DNA of 64,000 nucleotides from Edolisoma coerulescens (Eukaryota > Chordata > Aves > Passeriformes > Campephagidae): assembly GCA_013397115.1 (NCBI GenBank), contig VWZW01004069.1, positions 200,623 through 264,622 of the forward strand. The letters run 5' to 3'. Positions 13,724 to 25,700 of this stretch are shown here, piece after piece. A program made the position numbers and the translations under genes. Under the pieces are notes generated by a model. The model did not search any database. It saw nothing but the letters and a program-made list of their open reading frames with translations, and was not told the origin of the DNA. Positions within the stretch are counted from its first letter, which is position 1. The number at the start of each line of letters is the position of its first letter.

Positions 13724-16700
13724 GTAAGAATTTCTGTGTAATCTCATTTTATGACTGCTAAAAGTAGTCATTGCGCACATTCCAGTGGTCAGAGGGCTGG
13801 AGCACCTCTCTTATGAAGACAGGCTGGAGAGCTGCAGCAGAGAGGGCTTGAGGGAGACCTTAGAGCAGCCTTACAGTTCATGAAGTGTGCTTGCAAGAAA
13901 GATGAAGTGGGACTTTTGACAGGGGCATGTAGCAAAAGGACAAAGAGTAAAGGATTTAAACTGAAAGAGGGTAGATTTAGTTTAAGTATTAGGAAGACAT
14001 TTTTTGTGTGAGGGTAGTGAGGCACTGAAACAGGTTGTGCAGGGGAGATGTGGATGCCCCATTCCTGGAAGTGTTCAAGGCCCAATTGGATGTAGCTTTG
14101 AGCAACCTGGTCTAATGGAAGNNNNNNNNNNNNNNNNNNGAGGGGGGATGGGGTGGGGTGGAACTAGGAGAACTTTAAGGTTACTTCCAACACAAACCGT
14201 TCTATGATTCCATGATTTTCCTTTAGCCCATCAAGAGGAATCATTAATCATTCTGACAAGCCATTAAAAAACTGCAAAGTGTGCATTTTTTGCTCCTGAA
14301 AAAATGCATCAACGTTTCCAGAGGTAAATAATGACTATAGCTATTTCTAATGCAAAGTTAGTGGAAAATCTTAACAGCTGGCTATAGATTTCAAACAAAA
14401 ATATCTGGAATATGTTGGTCAACTGCAATGAGTGGACTTGGGTTAGCTGTGTCAAGGTTTCTAGGAATACTAAACAAGAAGGATTAAAGATAAAAGAGTC
14501 ATTAAAGCATTTTGAGTATTTCATATATTCTCAAATAATAACTTAGTTTAGTAGAAGAAACATTCCTCATGCTTCAGATTAAGAAGTGTGTGTTACACAC
14601 TTCCCTTTGGGAGATGGATGCCTTATTACACTAAAGATAAAAATTGCTGTCTACACAATGGGTCTGTACAAGGCTTTCCATCTTTAGAAAGCACCCTGAA
14701 ATGAGTTAATTTGCTGACATCTGGTTGCAAATTAAAATACTTGCGTAATTCAAAAGACTTAATGATTTCTTCAGATGGCCGTAATACTGCACAGGAAGAA
14801 AGGATTCTACACTGGAGTCAAGACTAAAGGAAAAATTTGCTGTGTTGTGTAGGTGTAAGCAAAATGCCTGTTTAAATCTTCATTTTTGATGTGTGCAAGT
14901 CTTCATTCTATCCTATGTGAAAACTATGAGCATTTTGCATAGTGCTTACATATGCCTATTCAGTGTCTGTATATAAAATCCGGTCTTTACTTAAGAGCCA
15001 GGGAGATGTTAATGTACTCACCTAATGAAACTGGTACATCCATGAAGCTGGGAGAGCTTTGGATTTGGGCAAACAACCCAGAAAAAAAAAATTATGCCAG
15101 TCTGATGGTCTGTCAAAGCTAGGTAATGAGCCTACAGCTTTAGTCCTCTGTTTAAAACAATTCAGTGATATTTCATGCTTTGTCTACAGATATTCACACA
15201 TACATATGTACTTAGCTGTACTTTTGAAAATTTCTAGACTATAGTCATAATAAATGTTATATTTGCAAATAGGAAATAGTATTCTACTAGCTCGTAATGT
15301 AATAACATAAGTCAAGCATTTCAAAATTAGGATATGCAAGACGGAGCACCTTTGCTTGTTTAAGTCCTATAATTGGCCACAGTCCTTACAGAAGGCAATT
15401 TTCTGTAAGTTTATGTGAACAATCAGAAGAGATATACATTATAGTATGAGGAAAAATTTATTTTCTGCTAACATTAGCAGAAAGCCATTAGCTGTAGGCC
15501 ACACTAGAGCGATACCAAATTGTTTCTGCTAGACCTGTCTCCAAACAGATTTTTTCAAGATTGGAACATCTTCCTCAACTGTGTAAACATGTGTACTTCC
15601 ACCTGTCTAAAGTAATTTTTCCAGCTATTCAAAGGCTCTCAAATGCTACCTCTTTGAAGGGCTTAGCAGATCTTAGTGAGGAGGAAGCTTGATTAAGTAT
15701 AAAAGTTTTAACAACTAGGTTAATCAGAAATTGAAACAAACTGCTCAGTTCACACTTGTGGTAGCTGGTGTCTGCTCTGGGCTGAGAGAGAACCTGTGCT
15801 GTAATTCATTGCTACAGTTCAACAAAGGTCATGTTGTAGCTCTTCTGCCTTGCTTCCACAGACTTTTCAGGCTGGGCTCTGAATATTTCCAGTGCTTACC
15901 TTTCACCAGAGGAAAACAGCACAAAAAATGTGCTTCTCTCCTACTGTCTTCTGCTTCTCCTCAGATGAGTACCGTGCCAGAAAAAAAACTCTAATGCATC
16001 GAAATCAATTTCCATTCTCTCATTTTTTAAGGATGTCTGTGTTCCTTCTTTGCAACACCATCGTCTTCACAGGTATTTCCACCGTGTAGGAAAACCAGAC
16101 CTTGCAGCTGAGTCTCACACAGGTTTCCCATCTGAAAACCTGCACCATGAGGCTTGTGCATTACACTTAGGGATTATTACAGCTGTTGGCTTCCGAGCTG
16201 TGGAAAGAAAAAAAACATTTGGAAAGGATGTGAGTGGCTGAGACGACTTCTAGAGCTGACCTGCAGTCATGCAGCAGAACTGCTGTGGATCCCTCCAGCA
16301 GAAGAAAACCTGAAGGATTTCTTTCCTTACATTAAAGGACCCACAACATTTCCCCTCTCCCCAGACTCCTGAGAGGATTCCCCCCACACAGGGAGATGAA
16401 GGGCCCTTCAGGAAAGTGCCTTCCTCACCCTCAGGAAGGTCCTTTAAAGCTTCACCAGCATGAAAGGGTAAAATCTGCTCACCACACAGCCTGGTTTCAA
16501 TACATTTCTTTGGCCTCATCAGTGGAATATGTGGTGCTTTTCAGAGGACTCATTCATACTGGTTTAATGCAAACACACAAAAAAAAACCCAGAAGATTTA
16601 AACTGTAATGACCAGTGTTTTCTTTTCTAAGCCTTTTATGCTTGTAATGAAGGATTGTCTGAATTAAATGCCATTTGAAGCCCCAGTGATCCTGGCAGAT

Positions 16701-19700
16701 AAACACACAATAATTATCCGTGTTGTAACATTACAAACAATTTTTAAAACATGTCTTTACATATTCCAGACTATTTATTTTTAAATAGTTCTGTGTCTTT
16801 TCTAAATGCATTAGGATCTTTATCATTTTCTGGAGCAAAGTGTATATATAAGCTTTCGTTTTTACAAGGCTCTATACAAATCTGTTCTGAATACCTGAAA
16901 TGAGAGACATCCATTAGTAAATCTTCATCCAACTTTGTTTTATTATTGAATAAGTCTAAGTCCCAACATTCTTTATTTGCTCTTGAGTGCTATCTTTGCT
17001 CCAAAGATAATTAGAACAATGACTTGAAAACAAAGTCAGCGTGGGAAAACTGGTAATATTTTCTTATATTTTCCTAGTTATTTTTAGTCCATACCATAAA
17101 ATGTCTCTTCTAAATCTTCAAGTGTCAGACATTAAAAAACGACTGAGACACCTTCTGAGAAAAAAAAATGTCAATCCTTTTGCAGGCACTTTATCTTACT
17201 ATGGAGTCATAGCAGAGAATGCATTTTTGAGAGCAAGGAAAAAACCTGTATTGTTGTGCACCTTGAGTATAGAGCAGTGTAAAATTTAACCACATGGGAG
17301 ACCATGGAAAGGGACCTGCAGGTCCTGGTCAATGGCAAGTTGAACATGAGTCAGCAGTGCCCTGGCAGCCAGGAGGGCCAACCCTGTCCTGGGGGGCATC
17401 AGGCACAGCATCGCCAGCCGGGCAAGGGAGGCGCTTGGAGCTCTGAGCTGGGGCAGCCTCACCTCGAGTGCTGGGGGCAGTTTTGGGTGCCACAGTATGA
17501 GAAAGACATTAAACTATTAGAGAGTGTCCAAAGAAGTTCCACAAAAATGGTGAAGGGCCTTGAGGGGAAGCCGTGTGAGGAGTGGCTGAGATCACTTGGT
17601 CTGTCCAGCCTGGAGGAGACTGAGGGGAGACCTCATTGCAGTCTGCAATTGCCTTGTGAGGGGAAGAGGAGGGGCAGGCACTGATCTCTTCTCTGTGGTG
17701 ATCAGTGACAGGACCTGAGGAATTGGCCTGAAGCTGTGTCATGGGAGATTGAGGCTGGATATTAGGAAAAGTTTTTTCACCCAGAGGGTGGTTGAGCACT
17801 GGAACAGCTCCCCAGGGCAGTGGTCACAGCACCAGCCTGACAGAGCTCAAGAGGCATTTGGACAATGCTCTCAGGCACATGGCGTGACTCTTGGGGCTGT
17901 CCTGTGCAGGGACAACACTATGTAAGTGAATGAAGTCCAAGAAGCAAGAAAAGATGTGTTTTGCCTTATCTCTGGTAGAGTTGGAAGGGCAGAGAGACTT
18001 TCTGAGATTCGACTGATTGACAGTAGGAACATTCTTTGTGGTATTCACAGTGTGTAACCCATTTTGTATCCTGTGTATGATAACAGTCCTTAGGCAATGT
18101 TGGAATAATATTTTTAATCATATTTTTCTTCCTCCTCAGGAATGAATTGTCCGCAAATGAGAGGGTGATAAACATTTTCTTCTGTTGAAAACTAATGTTT
18201 TTCTTGCTAAATTTTTTGGAAGCCTTTGAGCTTTGTAACATTCTAAATAAGTAGGACAAAAGCTAATTTTACACATTAAAAAGCAAACCAAATACAAAAA
18301 TGTCTTTCTGGACTTCCTTTCTGTCTTTCAAGGAAAATGTTTATCCTAAGTATTCAGGCTAGCATTAAAGTTCATGCAGCTGTTTGTCTAAGAGAGAAGG
18401 GCCTTTCAGGACTGCAGGATTTTCTGAAACACTCCCTTTTTAACTTTTTAATTATATGTTTTAATACTTTTTCATATTTTTGTCTACTTCTCTTGAATAA
18501 TTGCCACATCATAAGCTATAAGCAACTCCTTGTCATGTCAGTGTAATGCAAGCTCCCCTTTTCCTCTGCTAGAAGAAAGGAGAGAAGGAGTTGAGCTGGC
18601 TGAACTGAGCAAAACTGGGAGCCTGTTACCAGCCTCAGGAAAAGGATCCTCAGGAAAAAGGGCTGAGCAACTAAATTTACAAAAAATATTCAGGAAAGCT
18701 ACTAAATTTGGTTATTCAAAATTTCCTGCCCTGCTTGAGTAGAAAAATGCATACAGAGAGGGATATTTACGTTAAAGACAGAGGGGAGGTGTGTTCTCCG
18801 GATATTAATTATCTCAATTTACTTATCTATTGCTGGACAAGACATTTCCACTCTCTCTGACACTGTTACTAGTTACGGTCAGAGCTCAGACAGGGATATT
18901 AGTATTTAGATTCTCCATATCACATGCAAGTGTCTCATTTTCCAGGTGGAGAGGACAAATTTTCCACTTCCATACTGCAATGCTGACTCACTGTTTCAAT
19001 GTCTTTTGTACCAATACCTTGAAACAGAACATTTCAGAAATACTGAAGCAGTTTTTCTAAATATTAGCAGAATAAGCTGCTTCCATTTTCCAGAATATTT
19101 TTGACATTTTTAAAAGCAGCCTGCTTTGAGATCTCTGAAATTTTTGCTTTATGTTTTCTGTTTGGCCGAGACCAAGTGTTGATTTCCACCCTAATTCAAG
19201 TAAATTTTGCAGTAAGTGGGGTGTTGCAGGGGTAACCTAAGGTGTCTGTCTCTGTTTTCCCCCAGTGTTCACAGAGCTGTGGCGGTGGTGTCCAGAAGCG
19301 AGATGCACTCTGTAAGCAGCGCCTGGCAGATGGAAGCTTGTTAGAGCTGCCAGAAACCTTCTGCTCCCTGCCAAGGACCATTACACAACAAGCCTGCAAG
19401 AATGAGGATTGTCCCAATGAGTGGCTTCTCTCTGACTGGACACAGGTATGCTCTTCATGTACATGAGTATTGTCCAGATCTTGGAGATGAAGTTCCTACG
19501 CAAATTGGGATAGAGGAGCCAAATAAGGTCAGACCCCACAAAGCATGTTATGCCTAGTTTTGTCCTGTGATCTGTCCTTATCACCCTGGTTGGGGATGTT
19601 ATCACTAGCTCTGTGTTCCTCTTTGCTGAACACCTCCACAGATGTGCTCTAGCCATCTGGCCAAACCATTAAGACCCTTCTGGTGTAGACACAAGTCATG

Positions 19701-22700
19701 CTCAAAACAATAAATCCCTTTCTCTGTCCATGCCTATGCTTATTTTTCCATCCAAGGCATTGATGAAGAGTAATCTTTATTACCCTAGGCTAACTCTTTG
19801 TCCCCAAAATCTAGCTGTTCTGATGTCAATAGTCTTTTCCTTTTGGGGCCACTCCAGCCCTTTCCTGTGACAAAGAGAAGAGAAAAGAAGAGGAGGAGAG
19901 AGAACAGGAGGAGACGGGAAGGGGAAGGGAGGAGAGACATTATAAAAATACAATTTGACCTTATAAGGTCAAAGCAAAGGCAAAGGTTCATGCCAGTAAG
20001 CGTTCCACATCTTGCCATCTCTGCCACCACTCTTCCAGTCCTCTTTCATGGAAGGCAGTGGAAATTGCCTTGTGGAAATTGTATAAGAAATGCCAATCAC
20101 CCTACAGAACTGTCCTACCTGCACCCTTCTTATGGTGATCTGTTTGGGCATTTTACTCAAATCAGTGGATGTTTTCGTAAAGTCTTCTACGAGGAGACAC
20201 ATAGCCATTCTGGCAGTGAAGATAGTAATTACAGGGCTCTACCCATTTTCCAGCTCTTTTTACAGACTGCTGCTTGGGTTCCAGTGCAAAGGCACTGCCT
20301 GTATTTCATTTTCCACAATGCTGTATGCATAAATATGAAACCAAATAGTCGTGATGAAGTCCGTCAAACAATGTCCACCTGTGCAACAAGCAGCATAGTC
20401 TGGTATTAGAGGGTTTATAGTCTTCTGTGTAAGCCATGTGTAGTAACTACAAGGCTGAGGTAATTAATTTGTGACTAAAATACTCATCCCTTTATCATTC
20501 CTAAATAGATTTGCAACAGCAAAACTTAAAGATTAAGTTTAGGCCAGATTTTATCAGACCAGAATGCAACTGTGATCTGCAACTTAATGAGGTCTGCTCT
20601 TGGACATGAGCAGGAGTTTTTCCAGCCAGCAGATATAGGCACATAGAAACAAGTGCAAAGACTGGCTTTGAACTGTAGCACAGTACCATTGAAACAGGGG
20701 ACACCATCTCACAGAAAAGAAGTGCTAACAGGAGCATGAAAAGAATCTAAGCCTTACAGGACAGAAAATAACAGATATTTCATCTCCTTACTGTGCCTGC
20801 ACTGTTTGTAGCTGCACAGTAAGATGCTGCTCTGCTTTATTCCACTGCAACCTTTTGAAAACTGTAACTATTCTGTCCTGTGGTGTGTGTATGCAATGTG
20901 GATATGGGAGGTGAGGAGGGAGTGAGTGACAAGGAGCACAGTTTTCATTTTTCCTAATGTTTCTCATCATGTTCCTAGTGTTCAGTGAGCTGCGGAGAAG
21001 GTACACAGAGTCGAAATGCTCTTTGCAGAAAGATGCTGAAAACCGGGGGCTTTGTTATCATCAATTCCTCACTCTGCCTCCCTTTGCCATTCTCATCCTT
21101 GATCAGGCCCTGTGCACTAGGCCCCTGTGCAAGTAAGTGGAAAAAGTGTTTGGCAGTGTCTGGGGAAAAGGGGCTTGGAAGTCCTTCACTAAGCAATCTA
21201 TGCTGTTTCCTGCTCCATAGCCTTCTTTCGTGGTAGTGTTACTCAGTCTTGTGGAGTGCGTTTTTTCTGTCTGTGAACAAGTCAAGCCAGTGGAGGAGCA
21301 CTACAGATTTTACTCATGGAGCTGGATGTGAGCCAATGTGCTGGAAGGGAACTACTAGTTTCTGGAAGAACTGGCTCAAAATTCTCACCAAAGTCTAGAT
21401 GTGAATTTCACAGCTGGAATGTAGAGGCTCAGAGATACAGCACAATAGCCTGAGGGCAGTTGCAAATAAACTCTCTGCTAGAACAGCTGCAAGGAAAATG
21501 GTTGGTAAGGGATTTTGCTGATGATCATTTAGAAACTTATTATTTCATTATGTCACTCCAAATCCTCTGTGACCTGGGATTTCTGATGAACCATGCAACA
21601 CATGTTAGATGTATTTTATGTTGGTAATTCACGCATTTGTTGTTGCCCATCACAAGTCCCCCTGTATACTCTTCCCTAGTTTGCAGTAAGTTGGTTGGAT
21701 ATGTAAAAGTCAGTCTAGCTTCAGCTTGACTCTGAAACTGCTGAATGTTGAGTAAGGAGAAAAGAAGATCTGACATTTAGAGCTAAAGCTTGGACCAAAT
21801 GTTGCCTGGTATTTACTAATAATATGCCTGTGCAGCTTAATTTAGTGCTTCATAATAAAGATCTCTGACACGGAGATCTGGAAACCGGAAGGACACACTG
21901 AACTAGTGCACTTTAATAGTATTTACCATGTTTTTAAGCCTAGCCCAGAGAGTTTTGTTCCGTTCAACATTACTCCTTCAGGCAGCAAGACTTTCATTCT
22001 TCATTACTGTTGTAACCTGCAAGATCATGTTGTCTTTGAAGGTTTGGATGGTAAACACTTCTCTATTCAGTGCATTTCTTAAGTAACAGTCTTTGCTTGA
22101 GTACTTTAACAACAAGAACTATGTTTCCACTCAAGTTTTCTTTCTCCCATAAAGCTTTTGTCCCTGGCAATTTGATTTCTGCATATACTGTGGGTTACTT
22201 TTGCATTCCTGAAGTGCGTCTTGTTATTCCTCTTATTTTGATTGTTCTAATTTAATGTCCAGCAACTGGTGGCCAGTTTCTTCCATTACTGTCTAATGGG
22301 TCAAATGCTGCCCACAACAATGTAAACTACTTGTTTTGTTTAATGGTATCACATACTAATAATATAATGATATTTCAGGGCACAACAGACCAGCTCATAA
22401 GCAAAGCCCCCATATTATGGCTGTAAAGCAAGTTTACATCCAGACAAGGAAACAGAAGAAACTGCACTTCGTTGTGGGTGGATATGCCTACCTGCTGCCC
22501 AAAACTTCTGTTATCCTCCGATGTCCTACCAGGAGGTTCAGGAAATCAATGATCACTTGGGAGAAGGATGATAAGAGGCTTGTCAGTTCAGCTCACATCA
22601 CCATTGCTCCCTACGGGTATATGAAAATCCATCATTTGAAGCCTTCAGACACTGGGGCATACACCTGCACAGCAGGGCCAGCCCGGGAGCATTTCATAAT

Positions 22701-25700
22701 TAAACTGATTGGAAGCAACAAGAAGATCATTGCTGCACAGCCAGCTGGTATTAGGGAGGAAGAGGGCATGAGGAAGGCCAGCTTAAATGATGCCTTGAGA
22801 GCAGAGGATAAACACCTCAATGGGATTTTCTTCAATGGTAGCAAGGCTGAAAAGCGAGGACACCTTGCTAACCCCAGCAGATGGTATGACAATATTGTCT
22901 CGCAGCTGCTACAGCTCAGGGGCTGGCCAGGGGAAAATCTGGAGTCCTGGGAAGCCCAGGAGTCCGTGGAGAGAAATGCATCTTCAGAGGAGGACCAGAG
23001 CCGGGACCATAGCCTGCCGTTTACTATGGTCACAGAGCAGAAACGCTTGGATGATATCATAAGGAATTTGTCACAACAGCCTGAGGAGCTTAGAGATATC
23101 TACACTGAGCAGCTTGTTGTGCAGCTGGCTCACGAGGTTTTCAAGAGCCACTTGGAGCACCAGGAATTTGTCCTCAAAGCATCAAGGCAAAAAGTTGATT
23201 CAGCCTCAGTGGAGTACCCTTTCCACAGACGTGTTTCTGGATTTACCAGCTCCCTGAGGACATCATCTGCTGAAACATTTATTCCCACCTCTGTAGACCT
23301 GGCAAATGGCTTGCGCAGGCCTCCTCAAAAGCCTGCCATCCTCCGAAAGATTTCAGCAGCACAACAACTTTCTGCTTCAGAGGTTGTCACCCACCTGGGA
23401 CAGACAGTGGTCCTAGCAAGTGGCACACTGAGTGTGCTGCTTCACTGTGAAGCAGTGGGAAACCCAAAGCCCACCATCACCTGGGCTAAGAATGGAGGGG
23501 AAGTAAAATACAATGATAGGTAAAGCATGTTATTTAACTTTTAAGAAAATAATTGATATTTTGACTCTTCACTTTCCATATTTTACTGCCTGTCAGTCCC
23601 ATGGACCAAACCATATTTTGCTGTAGTCTGATTTCATAACAGAAAGAAGGGCAAGTACATGTGAAGTGGTAAATGGGGTAAACAGAGCACTGCAACTCTT
23701 CAGCAAGGTCTGGATGGTGGGTCAGGCTGGTGTGGCAGACAGGAACCTTACTTCTGTTTGAGTAAGTAAAAAAGAAGGGATTGTAATGTACTAAAGGACA
23801 TAAGTGCCTAATACAGCCAACAGAGCACTCCACATCCCGAGACTGGGAGCCTTAGTTTATTTTCCCATCTGAAGGCAGAGATTTTTGCTATGAAGCTTGG
23901 TATTGAGAAATGAAAACTGGTCATTGGTTGTTGCTATTATCCTCTGTTGGAGCTATGAATTGCATTTCTCCCAGTGCTCCAGGAAGGCCTGACAGACATG
24001 GTTGTGGTAAGAGAAGATGGAGGAAGTGAGGCTTCAGCCTTCCACATATGTATCTGTGCATAAAAGTGCCCCAGGATAAACCTCAAGGGGCATTAAAATC
24101 ACCATTTACTGCGTGTGTTCTGATGAAGGCTGTAAACTCTGGAACCACACTTCATGGCTATTTGCAGCTTTGCTGTCGTTTCCACAGACTGATCATTTAG
24201 CATTAGTCTTCTCATGTGAATTGGTGAATCCTCATCTGTTTAAACTCTGGAGTGCTGGTCCCAGGTGTAACCTGAGCAGTTGACATTAAAAAATGCTTTT
24301 ATCAGTATACCACAAAAATTATGCTGTTTTTCCTTCAGGTAGCCTTTACTTTCCTATCACTCCACATTATTCATTTGTGTAGAAGAACACATAGAAGGGG
24401 GTTATTTTCAGTGCTAGTTGTGTGCTTAACTGTGTTGTTAACACATTTCTCTCATGTCTGTGCTTAGGATTTTGTATTTTGGCTCTGTTCTGAGAGAAAT
24501 CAGTATATAAGAACAGGAAAACAGTGTAGTAGGCAGTAATAATGACCAACATAGTACAACAAAGTTGTCCAGGGGTCTGCTAGGAGCTCGTTCTGCACAA
24601 GATACTGACCTCAGCTAAGACATCTGCATTTAGTCATAAGGATATGACTAGGATATGAGAAAAGATGGAGTCAAAATAGAAATTAATTTCCACTGTGGTA
24701 CCCTTGGATTGTCCAGTAAAGTCTTGATTTAGGTAAAATTGCCCCTTCTGTACAGTTATGAAATTTGTTTATTAGTTCCTTCTTTACTTTTGACTACTGA
24801 ATCAATGAAAAAATAATTGCTTTCTGTAATGATTTGAGTTTCCTGGTTCTTGCCTCTCTGTCTGAAGGCGAACAAGTGTCTTAAATTTAACACACAGAAA
24901 AATGGTAACTTTTGAAGGGGTAGAGGTCACTAAGAACAAGAATGTATCTCTGGTGGAAATCACATGCAGTCATAATCATCACTTGGACATACAGAATCCC
25001 TTCATTTGGACATATTCTTGTGAAAATATCTGTATGCCACCCCTCAAAAAAGTTCCATATATATATTTTTTTATCCAGTGGTTATATCCCATTAGAATTG
25101 GTCCATTAAGGTGTTTTTTTTTTTTTTNNNNNNNNNNNNNNNNNNNNNNNNNNNNNNNNNGGGACAGTACATAAAGTTCACATATGAGGAATGCTAGTCA
25201 CTACAGTCATGAGAAAATGGCAAGTTTATTTCACACCCTCTAAGCTGTCATGGTATCTCAAGTAGATTAATTTAGCTGAAATAAAAGAGTCTTATATGAT
25301 TCCTGAAATTTTAGTTCAGATTTTTTAATGTATAATTTTGCAGTTCTTTTTCAACCTTTATTTTTTCCATTCACTTTGGCTGAAATAGTCTTAAATGGTG
25401 TGTTTTGTTTCTGAATTGTCAGTCAGTTTTGTGTGTGCTCAAAATTTCTATCAGAAAGACTCAGGAAAGTATAATTTGTTTTCCCGTTAGTGGCATAAGT
25501 CATTGACAACTCTTCTTTAAGTGTTGAGGTAGTTTCCACTGTATGAACTTCCTTCTGTACTCATCATTTATAGTTCCTCCAGGTTGGTGTGTGGGGGAGG
25601 AAATGACCATGCTCTGAGCTTGAGGTGTAACTCAACACCTGTATCTTGGGAGTTAATGGAAGTTTAGAAATCATGGGGTGTAAAAAAAAATTGTTTTGTG

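Larger units (their letters stand above)
13724..19265 (+). other. Intron A-B
   Basis: A 5.5 kb intron with two plus-strand CR1 copies (13786-14216 and about 17290-17915) and an 18-base N run (14122-14139) inside the first. The rest shows nothing I can assign. The stretch 16020-16610 is somewhat GC-richer with several short overlapping open frames, but I recognise no protein family in them. Confidence 0.85.

Noticed and set aside
16020..16610. Cluster of short open frames in intron A-B as a possible gene
   Set aside because: The frames overlap in different phases, contain no familiar motif and lack a consistent splice pattern.
19798..20409. 203-codon open frame in intron B-C
   Set aside because: Its middle is arginine/glutamate low complexity from the purine tract, the flanks match no domain, and it lies in an intron with clean splice sites on both sides.
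22417..22419. ATG as a possible start of a short ADAMTSL1 isoform
   Set aside because: The frame is open through to the acceptor at 22378 and joins exon C in phase; there is no promoter-like or signal-peptide sequence here.
22843..22860. KAEKR in exon D as a furin site
   Set aside because: The P4 position is alanine, so the R-x-K/R-R consensus is not met. Dibasic cleavage by another convertase cannot be excluded but is unsupported.
22632..23060. 142-codon open frame on the minus strand opposite exon D
   Set aside because: It is the complement of a strongly conserved exon; the translation resembles no family and arises from the codon use of exon D.
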